Of a stretch of DNA of 32,158 nt, positions 8,943-18,208 are shown piece after piece. Below the pieces are notes generated by a model, which saw only the letters and a program-made list of their open reading frames with translations, did no database searches and was not told the origin of the DNA. The stretch covers positions 1-32,158 of the forward strand of contig CAIJLM010000484.1 in the NCBI GenBank assembly GCA_903821495.1, read 5' to 3'. A program made the position numbers and the translations under genes. Each line of letters begins with the position of its first letter. Positions within the stretch are counted from its first letter, which is position 1. This DNA is from an uncultured Chthonomonas sp. (GTDB lineage: Bacteria; Armatimonadota; Chthonomonadetes; Chthonomonadales; Chthonomonadaceae).

Positions 8943-10982
8943 ATGCCAACCAGCGCCGCCGAGCTTGTCGCGAGTCGGTATCGTCAGATTCACCTCGATT
9001 TTCACACCGCGCCGCAGATACCCGATGTAGGAGTCGACTTCAACGCCGACGAGTTTATTCAGACTCTCCTTGAGGCGAAAGTCAACTGGATAACCCTCTT
9101 CGGGAAATGCCATCACGGAATGAGCTACTACCCCACCAAAGCCGGAGTCATGCACCCTAGCCTCAAGTTCGACCTGCTCGGCGAACAGATAGAGGTCTGC
9201 AAAAAGCACGGACTCGCCACCCCCGTCTACATCTCCGCCCGCGTCGACCAGCATATCGGCATTACTCGCCCCGACCTCGTGGCGCGACTGGAAGACGGAA
9301 GACTGTGGGGACCAAACGCGAATCAGGCGAGCTGGTATCAGATATGTTTGGGAAACAAAGAGTACATCGACTATCTTGCCGCGCAGACCGAAGAGGTCCT
9401 CAAAAACTACGACGCGGACGGCATTTTTTACGATATGTGCTACTACCCCCCCGACCCCGGCTGTTTCTGTGAAAAGTGTATGGCGCGTCTCGAAAAGGAC
9501 GGCTATTCCCGCCACGATGTCGCCGCGCACCGCAGACAGACCTTCGCGATTCTGCGTGAATACACCACCCGCCTCACGAAACTGTGCAAAGACCTGCGCC
9601 CCAACGCCACCACCTTCTTCAATAGCCGCGTCACCGCAAACGTTCACCGCGAACTAGACACGCTCACCCACCTCGAAATCGAATCGCTGACGACGGGCGG
9701 TTGGGGCTACCTCTTCTTCCCGTGCCACGCCCGTTTCGCCCGAACCTACCCCCGCCCTCTGCAAGGCATGACGGCGCGATTCCATAAGTCGTGGGCGGAC
9801 TTCGGAGGCTTAAAGACCATCCCGCAACTCCACTACGAGGCGGCGACCATTGTCGCGACGGGCGGGGTTGTGAACATCGGCGACCAACTGCACCCGCGCG
9901 GCACTCTGGATAAGGGCGCGTACAAGGTCATGGGCGAAGTGTTTGAGCGTATCGAAGCGATAGAAGCCTACTGCAAGGACGCGACTCCCCTTGCCGATAT
10001 TGGCGTGCTACTACTTCCCGAAAACCGCGAAGCCCTCACAGGCGATGAAGACAGCCGAGGATGCGTAAAGATTGACGGCTCCATCGAAGGAACCGCCGCT
10101 ATACTCTCCGCGCTTAAACACCAGTGGAACGGCGAAACCCCCGATAGAGACAACCTGAACAACTACAAACTCCTGATAATCCCAGACAGGGGCGTTCTGG
10201 ACGACTCTATGCAGGCGCGACTCGCGGACTACCTAGCGCAGGGCGGCAAAGTCCTCTTCTCGCACGAGGCGACGCTGGACAACGGCGCGTTCGCGCTTCC
10301 CAATAGCCCCGTCAAGTACATAGAACCCTGCCCTTGGACACCCTCCTACATGGATTTAGGCGATACGCTGGGCGCGGGGCAGCCCAAAACGGAGTTCGTG
10401 AACTACAAACCGGGTTCTTCTGTGGAGCCTGTTAAGGACGCTACCGCGCTCGGCGAAGTGTGGAAACCCTACTTCAATCGCGCTCCCGGCAAGTTCTCTT
10501 CGCACAACCAGACCCCCGCCGACAAGCCCACAGGCTACCCCATCGGCGTGTTGTCCGCTGACAAATCGGTCGGGTATCTCTACGCCGCCGTCTTCAAGGG
10601 CTACCGCGAAGATGCCTTCTACGTCTACAAAGAGATGGTCGCTCGTATGCTGGAAACCCTCTTACCGGAGCCTGTCGTCAAGGCGGGAGAGAACGTCCCT
10701 GCGGGTATGGAGATAGATGTTCTGCGCCAAGCGGAACAGAATCGCCTCGTCGTGCATCTGGTCAACTTCCAACCGACGCGCCGAACCGCCACCAACGAGT
10801 ATATCGAGGACGCTACGCCCCTGAATAACGTGAGTTTCGCGCTACGAACCGGTAAAGCCCCGACGCGGGTGGTTCTCACGCCCTCTGGGCAAGAGATTCC
10901 CTTCCGACACGAGGGGAACTACACGCACGTCGTTGCGCCTACCGTTTTGACACACCAAGTTATTGTATTTGAAGGGATTTAA
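8943..10982 (+). CDS. GHL6-type glycoside hydrolase (putative alpha-L-fucosidase)
   Basis: This 679-residue protein resembles proteins annotated as GHL6 (hypothetical glycosyl hydrolase 6) with a beta-galactosidase-like trimerisation domain. Residues about 1-350 form a probable TIM barrel, with [45 protein letters not shown] with a [10 protein letters not shown] segment, and [13 protein letters not shown] class I amidotransferase-like domain (about 365-475; [13 protein letters not shown]) and a C-terminal beta domain follow. No signal peptide is visible, so the enzyme should be cytoplasmic and act on imported oligosaccharides. The adjacent L-fucose isomerase gene (five-base gap) suggests fucoside as substrate, but the activity itself is not proven for this family. 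AAGGAG at 8926-8931 supports the ATG. Confidence 0.8.
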   Translation: MPTSAAELVASRYRQIHLDFHTAPQIPDVGVDFNADEFIQTLLEAKVNWITLFGKCHHGMSYYPTKAGVMHPSLKFDLLGEQIEVCKKHGLATPVYISARVDQHIGITRPDLVARLEDGRLWGPNANQASWYQICLGNKEYIDYLAAQTEEVLKNYDADGIFYDMCYYPPDPGCFCEKCMARLEKDGYSRHDVAAHRRQTFAILREYTTRLTKLCKDLRPNATTFFNSRVTANVHRELDTLTHLEIESLTTGGWGYLFFPCHARFARTYPRPLQGMTARFHKSWADFGGLKTIPQLHYEAATIVATGGVVNIGDQLHPRGTLDKGAYKVMGEVFERIEAIEAYCKDATPLADIGVLLLPENREALTGDEDSRGCVKIDGSIEGTAAILSALKHQWNGETPDRDNLNNYKLLIIPDRGVLDDSMQARLADYLAQGGKVLFSHEATLDNGAFALPNSPVKYIEPCPWTPSYMDLGDTLGAGQPKTEFVNYKPGSSVEPVKDATALGEVWKPYFNRAPGKFSSHNQTPADKPTGYPIGVLSADKSVGYLYAAVFKGYREDAFYVYKEMVARMLETLLPEPVVKAGENVPAGMEIDVLRQAEQNRLVVHLVNFQPTRRTATNEYIEDATPLNNVSFALRTGKAPTRVVLTPSGQEIPFRHEGNYTHVVAPTVLTHQVIVFEGI

Positions 10983-10987
10983 TTTCG

Positions 10988-12802
10988 ATGGCAAACACCG
11001 CTAGTCTGCACACAAACGCCCCCGTTCACCGATTACGGGGTTCTCTGCCCAAAATTGGGATACGCCCCACGATTGACGGACGCTATGGCGGCGTTCGCGA
11101 ATCGCTGGAGGAGCAGGTTATGGCGATGGCGCAGTCCGCCGCCGCCTTCCTCACCGCGAACCTGCGTCACCCCAACGGTCTGCCCGTAGAGTGCGTTATC
11201 GCCGATGGCTGTATCGGCGGCGCATCTGAGGCGGCGAAGTGCGCCGAGAAGTTCGAGAGGGCGGGGGTGGGCGTATCGCTGACGGTAACGCCCTGCTGGT
11301 GCTACGGCTCCGAGACGATTGACATGAACCCCGCCCTCCCGAAAGCGATATGGGGCTTCAACGGCACGGAGAGACCCGGCGCGGTCTATCTCGCCGCCGC
11401 GCTCTCAGGGCATACGCAGAAGGGGCTACCCGCATTCGGTATCTACGGGCATGATGTTCAGGATTCGGGCGATACCTCTATACCCGCCGACGTTCAGGCG
11501 AAACTGCTCTCCTTTGCGCGGGCGGGGCTTGCCGTCGCCTCAATGCGCGGAACCTCCTATCTCGCGATGGGCGGCGTTTCGATGGGTATCGCCGGCTCTA
11601 TCGTAGACCAAGATTTCTTCCAGTCGTACCTCGGAATGAGAGCCGAAACGGTGGACATGACCGAGTTTATACGCCGTATCGACGCGAAAATCTACGACAC
11701 GGAAGAGTACGAACGCGCCATTAAGTGGGTACTCGAAAACTGCCCGGAGGGCGCGGATGTAAACCCCGAAGAGAAGCAGATGTCTCGCGCTCAAAAAGCC
11801 GAGTCGTGGGAGTTCTCCGTCAAGATGGCGCTCATCGCTCGCGACCTGATGGTAGGCAATCCCCGTCTCGCGGAGCTGGGCTTTCTGGAAGAGGCGGAGG
11901 GGCATAACGCCATCGCAGGAGGCTTTCAAGGGCAACGCCAGTGGACAGACCAGTACGCGAACGGCGACTTCCTCGAAGCGATACTCTCTACCTCGTTCGA
12001 CTGGAACGGAATCCGCCAACCGTACATCGTCGCAACAGAGAACGATGCGCTTAATGCGGTCTCCATGCTGTTCGGACACCTGCTGACGGGAACCGCGCAG
12101 ATGTTCTCCGATGTGCGAACCTACTGGAGTCCTGACGCAGTTTCGCGGGTTACAGGGTATAACGTAAGCGGACTTGCGGAAGGCGGCTTCCTGCACCTTA
12201 TCAATTCGGGGCCCTCCGCGCTCGACTGGACGGGCGAACAGACACAGGACGGCTACCATCTGCTGAAGCCTTTCTGGGAGATAACGGCGGAGGATGCAGG
12301 GCGGTGTCTCGACTCGACGAAGTGGTGTACCGCCGTGCTTGAGTACTTCCGAGGCGGGGGCTGGTCTACCGACTTCCTGACGCATGGCGGGTTGCCTGTC
12401 ACGATGTGCCGCCTGAATCTCGCGAAGGGCTTGGGACCCGTTCTACAGATAGCGGAGGGCTACACGATTGACCTGCCCGCCGAAGTGCATGACACTCTCG
12501 ACCTTCGCACGAACCCGACTTGGCCCACAACGTGGTTTGCGCCGACCCTTACGGGAGAGGGCGCGTTTACGGATGTCTATACCGTGATGAACAACTGGGG
12601 CGCGAATCATGGGGCGATTAGTTATGGGCATATCGGAAACGACCTCATTACGATGGCTGCCATGCTCCGTATTCCGGTAGATATGCACAACGTGAGCGCA
12701 GACCGCCTCTTCCGTCCGAGCGCGTGGTCTCGCTTCGGAACGATGGAGCCGCAGAGCGCGGACTATCGGGCGTGTTCGACTTATGGGGCGCTGTATAAGT
12801 AG
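10988..12802 (+). CDS. fucI: L-fucose isomerase
   Basis: FucI is a manganese-dependent cytosolic isomerase that converts L-fucose to L-fuculose (and D-arabinose to D-ribulose). The 604-residue length is close to the E. coli enzyme. Long stretches match the family: [98 protein letters not shown] and NWGANHG. The glutamate in FLEAIL, the aspartate in ENDALN and the histidine in ANHG are at the positions of the metal ligands. It follows the glycosidase by five bases. No fuculokinase or fuculose-phosphate aldolase is present in the window, so the rest of the pathway must be elsewhere or different. Confidence 0.96.
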   Translation: MANTASLHTNAPVHRLRGSLPKIGIRPTIDGRYGGVRESLEEQVMAMAQSAAAFLTANLRHPNGLPVECVIADGCIGGASEAAKCAEKFERAGVGVSLTVTPCWCYGSETIDMNPALPKAIWGFNGTERPGAVYLAAALSGHTQKGLPAFGIYGHDVQDSGDTSIPADVQAKLLSFARAGLAVASMRGTSYLAMGGVSMGIAGSIVDQDFFQSYLGMRAETVDMTEFIRRIDAKIYDTEEYERAIKWVLENCPEGADVNPEEKQMSRAQKAESWEFSVKMALIARDLMVGNPRLAELGFLEEAEGHNAIAGGFQGQRQWTDQYANGDFLEAILSTSFDWNGIRQPYIVATENDALNAVSMLFGHLLTGTAQMFSDVRTYWSPDAVSRVTGYNVSGLAEGGFLHLINSGPSALDWTGEQTQDGYHLLKPFWEITAEDAGRCLDSTKWCTAVLEYFRGGGWSTDFLTHGGLPVTMCRLNLAKGLGPVLQIAEGYTIDLPAEVHDTLDLRTNPTWPTTWFAPTLTGEGAFTDVYTVMNNWGANHGAISYGHIGNDLITMAAMLRIPVDMHNVSADRLFRPSAWSRFGTMEPQSADYRACSTYGALYK

Positions 12803-12815
12803 CCCCGCGCACGTT

Positions 12816-12840
12816 CCCTCTCCCAATTCTGGGCGAGGGG
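12816..12840. repeat. hairpin-bearing dispersed repeat, copy 1
   Basis: CCCTCTCCCA and TGGGCGAGGG form a ten-pair stem with one mismatch around a four-base loop. It is followed by GACTAGGGCG. A closely similar unit lies at 18159-18183 at the same place relative to the second ATPase cassette, and a related hairpin is at 25649. It resembles widespread CCCTCTCCC-type REP or MITE-like sequences. It may also act as a terminator or mRNA-stabilising stem after fucI. Confidence 0.7.
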
Positions 12841-12896
12841 TGACTAGGGCGTTAGGCGATTTTGTGTGACCAAGCCCCGCATCAAGGTAATCTAGC

Positions 12897-13919
12897 ATGA
12901 TACAAAGCGTAAAAATCGAACGGCTACGCGGAATTCGCGAGGGGGAGTTGAACGACCTGACTCCCCTCACGATTCTTGTGGGCGGCAACGGCTCCGGCAA
13001 GAGTACAGTGCTGGAGGCTTTGTATATTGGCGCGAATAAAAGCCCTGCCTATGCTATCGGACAGTCAGTGTTGAGACGAATGGATTTCCCCGGTAATCAT
13101 CGTTGGCTCATTTGGAAAGAGGGGCGAGAGGGCAACGCTGTGATTGATATTAAAAAGCCCGAAGGCGGCGATGTAATCTGTGAAGTCGGTGCGACGGATA
13201 GCTTCTTTCGACTACTGTATTCCTCAACCCCGCAACCGCAAAACGATAAGGTGAAATTCGTCCAATTCGACCGTAATGGATTTGGGCAATTACAGGCGCA
13301 AATGATAGATTCTAGAGGTGGCGCTCTCGCTATTGCAGACGTTATATTCAGTGAAAGCCCAAACGTTCTACTTCTTGAGCCTCAACGCACCACAACGAGA
13401 GATTTGGCAATCGCTTACGATGATGTACGAAAAGCGGGAGGGCATAAAGAACTTAATAGCCTTCTTCAAAAGGTCATCCCTGACTTAGAAGTTATCGAGA
13501 TATTGCTAGGCGGTGCAGAGCAAGCCCCTGTACTCCACACAACCTTTTCCTACAAAAGCGTCCCTGTCGCGCTTGCGGGAGAAGGTATTCTACATCTTGT
13601 TCACCTTGCCTTAAAAATGAGAATTCAGCCTAACGGCGTAGTCCTCATCGAAGAGCCGGAAGTCCACCAGCACTACCGCACGATGAGCCTGATAGCCAAA
13701 GTTATCTGGGCGGCGATACGGCGCGATATACAGGTTATCCTAACGACGCATAGCCTTGAGTTCATAGACGCAATACTCTCGGAGTGTCCTGACGACGACG
13801 CGCTGAAACAGTTGTCCCTTGTTCGTACCACGTTGGTCAACGGTAAACTCATAACAAGTCGTTATCCCGGCGAAGAAGTTGAAGTCCTTCGGAATGAGAT
13901 TGAGGAGGACTTACGTTGA
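12897..13919 (+). CDS. AAA ATPase, cassette copy 1 (PARIS AriA-like / OLD-like)
   Basis: This 340-residue SMC/ABC-type ATPase has Walker A GGNGSGKS (29-36), Walker B VVLIEEPEVHQHY with Glu252-Glu253, and the H-loop TTHSLEF. It is a paralogue of the ATPase at 18209. The first 47 residues and the block from the Walker B onward are almost the same in both, while residues about 50-215 have diverged strongly. In the AAA_15/AAA_21 group such proteins pair with TOPRIM or nuclease effectors in PARIS, OLD and related defence systems. Its stop overlaps the start of the TOPRIM-like gene (TTGA). The cassette sits between fucI and the M42 peptidase gene in a sugar operon, so it looks inserted. Only a weak ribosome binding site (AAGGTAAT) precedes the ATG. 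Confidence 0.85.
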   Translation: MIQSVKIERLRGIREGELNDLTPLTILVGGNGSGKSTVLEALYIGANKSPAYAIGQSVLRRMDFPGNHRWLIWKEGREGNAVIDIKKPEGGDVICEVGATDSFFRLLYSSTPQPQNDKVKFVQFDRNGFGQLQAQMIDSRGGALAIADVIFSESPNVLLLEPQRTTTRDLAIAYDDVRKAGGHKELNSLLQKVIPDLEVIEILLGGAEQAPVLHTTFSYKSVPVALAGEGILHLVHLALKMRIQPNGVVLIEEPEVHQHYRTMSLIAKVIWAAIRRDIQVILTTHSLEFIDAILSECPDDDALKQLSLVRTTLVNGKLITSRYPGEEVEVLRNEIEEDLR

Positions 13920-14725
13920 ACCCCGAGCCTACCTCCTACTACATTCTATGCGAAGGCTATTTTGACCGCGCCTTCTGGCTTGGGTGGCTTGAACAGAACG
14001 AATGGGAAGAGGATTCAAAAGACCACCCGCTCGCTAAAGACGCTCCAACAGGGTCTTATGTTCAACGGAAAGATAAGCGTATCTGCGTAATTACTCCGTG
14101 CAGAGGCAATAAAAAGACGAAAGTGGCTATGAATAGTAGATTGCGCCATGTTCGTGAAATGGTGGAAACGAAACGCGCCAACCCCGATTACTCTCCACCA
14201 CCTCAACCCCTATTCAAAATAATCTGGAATGTTGATGACGACTCCAAAACTCCAAACACATCGGCAGAATCGCGCACTCAAGACTCGGTAGTTGCAATTT
14301 TACGGCAGTTTGAGATAGACAATAAAATTGAACCAACAAGCGTAACGGGGAACTCCCCCTATCTATTTCTGGACAACTGGTGCGAAGTTCAAATTGTAAT
14401 GTGGCGCGTCGCAGAAGATACTCAGCGCGAAGGCGCTCCGCTCCAACAGACGCTAGAGCGTCTCGTATGTACCGCAATCAGCGCAGTCTATCCTCAACGC
14501 GCAAAGAATGTTATAGATTGGCTAGACAGTCGCGACACTCCGCCAGATACCAACCCGAAAGAGTATGCATGGTCGTATATGGCAGGTTGGTACGCGGAGC
14601 GTCACTGTGACGCTTTCTACAAAACCATTTGGCAAGACCCGAAAATCAAAGCGGAATTGTGCGGATTACTACAAGCGGGCGGTTCTTGGGGTATCTTTGA
14701 AGAACTCGCCGCGATTGAACCATAG
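13916..14725 (+). CDS. TOPRIM-like effector, cassette copy 1 (DUF4435/DUF3226-like)
   Basis: The 269-residue protein starts at a TTG overlapping the ATPase stop. TOPRIM hallmarks are visible: CEGYFDRAFW near the N-terminus, with Glu13 and Asp17 (the E-G-x-x-D pattern), and a second acidic cluster NVDDD at 106-110 after a hydrophobic strand (FKIIWNV). These would bind the catalytic metal in OLD-type and AriB-type nucleases. The C-terminal half carries QTLERLVC and YAWSYMAGWY, both kept in the paralogue at 19192 and so probably functionally important. Exact Pfam membership cannot be settled by eye. The product is most simply read as the nuclease or toxin held or triggered by the upstream ATPase. 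That role is inferred. Confidence 0.75.
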   Translation: MNPEPTSYYILCEGYFDRAFWLGWLEQNEWEEDSKDHPLAKDAPTGSYVQRKDKRICVITPCRGNKKTKVAMNSRLRHVREMVETKRANPDYSPPPQPLFKIIWNVDDDSKTPNTSAESRTQDSVVAILRQFEIDNKIEPTSVTGNSPYLFLDNWCEVQIVMWRVAEDTQREGAPLQQTLERLVCTAISAVYPQRAKNVIDWLDSRDTPPDTNPKEYAWSYMAGWYAERHCDAFYKTIWQDPKIKAELCGLLQAGGSWGIFEELAAIEP

Positions 14726-14802
14726 TGTATTCAGGTGGTTTGCAGGCTTCACAAGGGAACGATGCAAAAGCAAAATAGATTCCCATGCAAGGAGAGATAT
14801 TT

Positions 14803-15861
14803 TTGAATCAAGATACATTCGCGCTACTAAAAAAACTTGTGGACACTCCGGGTCCCTCCGGCTACGAACAGCAGGTGCAGAAGGTCTACCGCGAACTCGT
14901 TAGCCCTTACGCCGACACCGTAACCACAGACGTGCTAGGCAACGTCATCGCGGTTAAGAACGCGGCGGGAAGCCCTCACATTATGCTGGCGGGACACGCC
15001 GACGAAATCGGCTTTATCATCCGCTACATATCTGACGACGGCTTCCTCTATTTCGGGCAGATAGGCGGTCACGATAGCATCGTCGCCGTAGGTCAGCGGG
15101 TCTTCGTTCACACCGAATCGGGTCCCATACTCGGCGTTCTTGGGCGAAAAGCCATCCACCTCTTAGAGACCGACGAGCGGAACAAGGTTCCCAACACCAA
15201 CGACCTCTGGATAGATATCGGCGTAACAAGCAAGAAAGAGGCGCAGGAACTTGTACAGATTGGCGACTGCGTAACCTACGCGCAAGACCTCCAACGTCTG
15301 CAAGGAGACCGCGCCACAGCGCGTAGTTTCGATAACAAGATGGGCTGTTTTGTTGTGGCGGAGGCTCTGCGCCTACTCACAGGCAGGGCGCTACAGTGCG
15401 GGGTATATGGCGTTGCGACGGTACAGGAGGAGATAGGCTTGCGGGGAGCGCGAACCGCCTCCTATGGCATAAATCCGCTTGTCGGGCTTGCCGTAGACGT
15501 GGGTCATGCGATGGACTTTCCCGGTGCGGACAAGAAAAAAGTCGGCGACCTGAAACTTGGCGCGGGTCCCGTTATCAAACGCGGCGCGAACATCAACCCA
15601 AGGGTCTTCTCGCTTCTTGTGCAGACCGTCAAGGAGGAGAGCATACCCTATCAGATAGAGGCGGCGCCCGCCGGAACAGGAACGGACGGCAACGCCATGC
15701 AGCTCAACCGCGCGGGCATGGCGACGGGGATTATATCCGTCCCATTACGCTATATGCATACGCCCTGCGAAGTGATGTCGCTAGATGACATTGAGAACGC
15801 CGCCAAACTGATGGCGGGATTTTGTGAACGGGTGACTCCCGAAATAGACTTTACGCCGTAG
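14803..15861 (+). CDS. M42 family metallopeptidase (aminopeptidase/endoglucanase M-like)
   Basis: A cytosolic dinuclear metal aminopeptidase of family M42 (TET-like). The metal and catalytic residues are visible in order: AGHADEIGF (His and Asp), SFDNKMG (bridging Asp), VQEEIGLRGA (catalytic Glu and ligand Glu), LAVDVGH (Asp) and RYMHTPCE (His). GTGTDGNAMQ is another family signature. The TTG at 14803 (352 residues) is preferred over the ATG at 14785, because AAGGAGAG (14789-14796) lies inside the longer version at ideal spacing from the TTG, and the shorter protein begins like its relatives. Family members are often mislabelled as cellulases. Its place between the ATPase cassette and a sugar transporter suggests co-expression, but a direct role in sugar use is doubtful. 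Confidence 0.92.
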   Translation: MNQDTFALLKKLVDTPGPSGYEQQVQKVYRELVSPYADTVTTDVLGNVIAVKNAAGSPHIMLAGHADEIGFIIRYISDDGFLYFGQIGGHDSIVAVGQRVFVHTESGPILGVLGRKAIHLLETDERNKVPNTNDLWIDIGVTSKKEAQELVQIGDCVTYAQDLQRLQGDRATARSFDNKMGCFVVAEALRLLTGRALQCGVYGVATVQEEIGLRGARTASYGINPLVGLAVDVGHAMDFPGADKKKVGDLKLGAGPVIKRGANINPRVFSLLVQTVKEESIPYQIEAAPAGTGTDGNAMQLNRAGMATGIISVPLRYMHTPCEVMSLDDIENAAKLMAGFCERVTPEIDFTP

Positions 15862-15873
15862 GAGCCGCTCGCC

Positions 15874-17220
15874 ATGTCAGAACGAAACTACACGCTTCCC
15901 ATACTCGCCGTCCTCGTCCTCTGCATATTTGGACTCAGCGAATACGTAACGCGCCCTGTTACCAATCCGGGACCTGTTGAGGTTGTCTACTGGGAGAAGT
16001 GGACGAACTTTGAAGGCGACGCTATCGCCGCCGTCGTGGACGAGTTCAATCGTTCGCAAAACAAAATTCACGTCAAACTGCTCACGGTAAGCGGTATCGA
16101 AAACAAGACGCTACTCGCCATCGCAGGGGGCAATCCGCCCGATTTAGCCGGTCTATATGGGCCCAACGTACCGCAGTATGCCGATGCGAAGGCTATCACG
16201 CCGCTGGACGACTACTGCGCGGAGGCGGGTATACGCCCAGAGAACTACATTCGCGCCTACTACGATATTGGCGTAATTCATGGTCACGTCTACTCGTTGC
16301 CAACCGCGCCCGCCTCCACAGCGCTACACTACAATAGAACGCTACTCGCAAAGGCGGGGATTGACCCCGATAAGCCGCCGCAGACCCTCGAAGAGTTATC
16401 GGAGATGTCGGACAAACTGGTCGTGAAAGACCCATCAGGACATATCAATATCGCAGGGTTTCTTCCTGCGGAGCCGGGCTGGTGGAACTGGGTTTGGGGC
16501 TATGTGTTCGGCGGTCGCCTATGGGATGGCAAGACCAAAATCACAGCGAACAGCGAGGAGAACGTTCGCGCCTTCGAGTGGGTGCAGAGTTTCTCGAAAA
16601 AGTACGGTAATCGAGACGTGCAGACCTTCCGTAGCGGCTTTGGAACGTTCGCTTCGCCCCAAAACGCCTTCCTCTCTGAAAAGGTGGCGATGGAGCTTCA
16701 AGGCGTGTGGATGTACAACTTTATTGACCAGTACACACCGAAATTAAAGTGGAGCGCAGTTCCCTTTCCCCACCCCAAAGACCGCCCCGACCTAGCGAAC
16801 TGGACGATAGTAGATGAAGATGTTATCGTTATACCGCGTGGCGCGAAACACCCCAACGAGGCGTTCGAGTTCATCAAGTTTCTCGAATCGCAAAAGGGCA
16901 TGGAACTCCTCTGTCTGGGGCAACGCAAACAGTCGCCTCTCGCGAATATGAGCGACGAGTTCGTGAAGAAGCACCCGAACCCCTTCATCAAACTCTTTGC
17001 GAACCTGCCGAAAGGCAATAACAACTTCGTCACGCCCGCCATCGGAATCTGGCCCGAATATCTCGCGGAGTTGAATAGCGCGTTTGAAAGCATTATACTG
17101 ATGAAAGCGACTCCCAGAGAGGCGCTGAATAGAGTGCAGGAGCGCATACAACCGAAACTGGACTCCTATTTGAAAGTGCTGAAACTCCGCAACGAGATAG
17201 CGGATACGCCTACCAATTAA
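15874..17220 (+). CDS. ABC sugar transporter, extracellular solute-binding protein (family 1)
   Basis: This 448-residue binding protein of the maltose/oligosaccharide (CUT1) type captures sugar outside the membrane and delivers it to the permeases. An N-terminal hydrophobic segment (about 8-25, LPILAVLVLCIFGL) acts as a signal or membrane anchor. No good lipobox is seen. The mature part begins VEVVYWEKWTNFEG, followed by the family-typical NPPDLAGLYGP, YSLPTAPASTALHYNRTLLAKAG and GVWMYNFIDQY segments. AGGAG at 15860-15864 precedes the ATG. Two permease genes follow, the first 27 bases on and the second beyond a cassette. No ATP-binding subunit is encoded here, which is common for CUT1 systems that share an MsmK/UgpC-type ATPase. 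The sugar is unknown; the fucoside genes upstream suggest fucosylated oligosaccharide. Confidence 0.93.
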   Translation: MSERNYTLPILAVLVLCIFGLSEYVTRPVTNPGPVEVVYWEKWTNFEGDAIAAVVDEFNRSQNKIHVKLLTVSGIENKTLLAIAGGNPPDLAGLYGPNVPQYADAKAITPLDDYCAEAGIRPENYIRAYYDIGVIHGHVYSLPTAPASTALHYNRTLLAKAGIDPDKPPQTLEELSEMSDKLVVKDPSGHINIAGFLPAEPGWWNWVWGYVFGGRLWDGKTKITANSEENVRAFEWVQSFSKKYGNRDVQTFRSGFGTFASPQNAFLSEKVAMELQGVWMYNFIDQYTPKLKWSAVPFPHPKDRPDLANWTIVDEDVIVIPRGAKHPNEAFEFIKFLESQKGMELLCLGQRKQSPLANMSDEFVKKHPNPFIKLFANLPKGNNNFVTPAIGIWPEYLAELNSAFESIILMKATPREALNRVQERIQPKLDSYLKVLKLRNEIADTPTN

Positions 17221-17247
17221 CTGCAATACTTATGAGGGAACCTGTCT

Positions 17248-18135
17248 TTGAAGAAGAATAGCAATCAGGAAGCGCGAACCGCAATGCTCTTTGCATCGCC
17301 TTGGTTCATAGGGTTTAGCGTGTTTCTGCTCTACCCGCTCCTCGCCTCCATCTACTATAGTTTCTGCGACTACTCTGTTCTGCGCCCTCCGATATTTCTC
17401 GGCGCGGACAACTACGTCAACCTTTGGCGCGACGAGGTGTTCTGGATAGCCCTCAAGAACACGCTCGTCTACGCGGTCTTCGCCCTGCCCTTGAGCGCGT
17501 TGTGCGCCCTTGTTCTCGCGCTCCTGCTGAACACCAAAGTCAAGGGTATGACCTTCTACCGCACTATCTTCTTTATTCCGTCGCTTGTGCCGATGGTCTC
17601 GTTGGCGGTGCTGTGGCTCTGGATATTCAACGGCGAGTACGGAGTCTTGAACGTCTTCCTCAAGGGCATCGGCATAGCGTCCCCGCCGAACTGGTTGAGC
17701 GACACCCTTTGGTCGAAGCCCGCGCTTATTCTGATGAGTATGTGGGGCGTAGGCAATGCTATGGTCATCTACCTTGCGGGCTTGCAGGACGTGCCGCAAC
17801 AGCTCTATGAGGCGGCGGACTTGGACGGCGCGGGCGGCTGGATGAAAATCCGTCACGTCACTCTCCCTATGATTTCGCCCGTCATTCTTTTTAATGTCAT
17901 CATGGGAATCATAGGAACGCTACAGATTTTCACCGTCCCCTACGTCATGTTTCCGGGAGGAGCGCCGGCGCGTTCGACCTACTTCTACACGATGTACCTG
18001 TTCGATAACGCCTTTATCTACCATAAGATGGGCTACGCCTGCGCGATGGGCTGGATAATGTTCTTGATAATTCTGGGGCTAACGCTTATCGCCTTGAAGT
18101 TCTCTGAGCGACACGTCCACTATGGCGGCTCTTAG
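17248..18135 (+). CDS. ABC sugar transporter permease (MalF/UgpA type)
   Basis: This 295-residue inner-membrane permease has about six transmembrane helices; the first is FASPWFIGFSVFLLYPLLAS. The EAA loop that docks the ATPase is LYEAADLDGAGGWMKIRH followed by VTLPMISPVI. The start is a TTG at 17248 with GAGGGA at 17234-17239, giving an eight-base spacing. It pairs with the MalG-type permease at 20016. The two genes would normally be adjacent, but here they are separated by 1.9 kb holding the second ATPase/TOPRIM cassette. The gene itself is intact. Confidence 0.93.
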   Translation: MKKNSNQEARTAMLFASPWFIGFSVFLLYPLLASIYYSFCDYSVLRPPIFLGADNYVNLWRDEVFWIALKNTLVYAVFALPLSALCALVLALLLNTKVKGMTFYRTIFFIPSLVPMVSLAVLWLWIFNGEYGVLNVFLKGIGIASPPNWLSDTLWSKPALILMSMWGVGNAMVIYLAGLQDVPQQLYEAADLDGAGGWMKIRHVTLPMISPVILFNVIMGIIGTLQIFTVPYVMFPGGAPARSTYFYTMYLFDNAFIYHKMGYACAMGWIMFLIILGLTLIALKFSERHVHYGGS

Positions 18136-18158
18136 CCCTCACCCTGCCCTTCGGGTAT

Positions 18159-18183
18159 CCCTCTCCCAAGTTTGGGCGAGGGG
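18159..18183. repeat. hairpin-bearing dispersed repeat, copy 2
   Basis: CCCTCTCCCA and TGGGCGAGGG form the same mismatched stem as at 12816, with a four-base loop, followed by GACTAG. On the left (18136-18158) it is extended by CCCTCACCCTGCCCTTCGGG, itself containing a small CCC-TTC-GGG hairpin. The unit starts directly after the permease stop codon and ends about 25 bases before the second cassette ATPase, exactly mirroring copy 1. It is a candidate cassette boundary, or a shared leader or terminator. Confidence 0.7.
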
Positions 18184-18208
18184 GGACTAGACTGATAGGT
18201 GAATTAGT

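Noticed and set aside
8859-9647. 262-codon minus-strand open frame
   Set aside because: It lies almost wholly antisense to the glycosidase gene, has no recognisable protein family, and extends into the intergenic palindrome; a GC-rich shadow frame.
11540-12385. 281-codon minus-strand open frame
   Set aside because: Antisense to the strongly conserved core of fucI; composition (many Arg, His, Leu) is typical of a shadow frame.
12803-12896. Inverted-repeat element before cassette 1 as an insertion sequence end
   Set aside because: No transposase, no matching terminal repeat at the downstream edge of the cassette, and no visible target-site duplication; kept only as a dispersed hairpin repeat.
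14785-14802. ATG start for the M42 peptidase
   Set aside because: AAGGAGAG sits inside this extension at correct distance from the TTG at 14803, so the shorter form is more likely.
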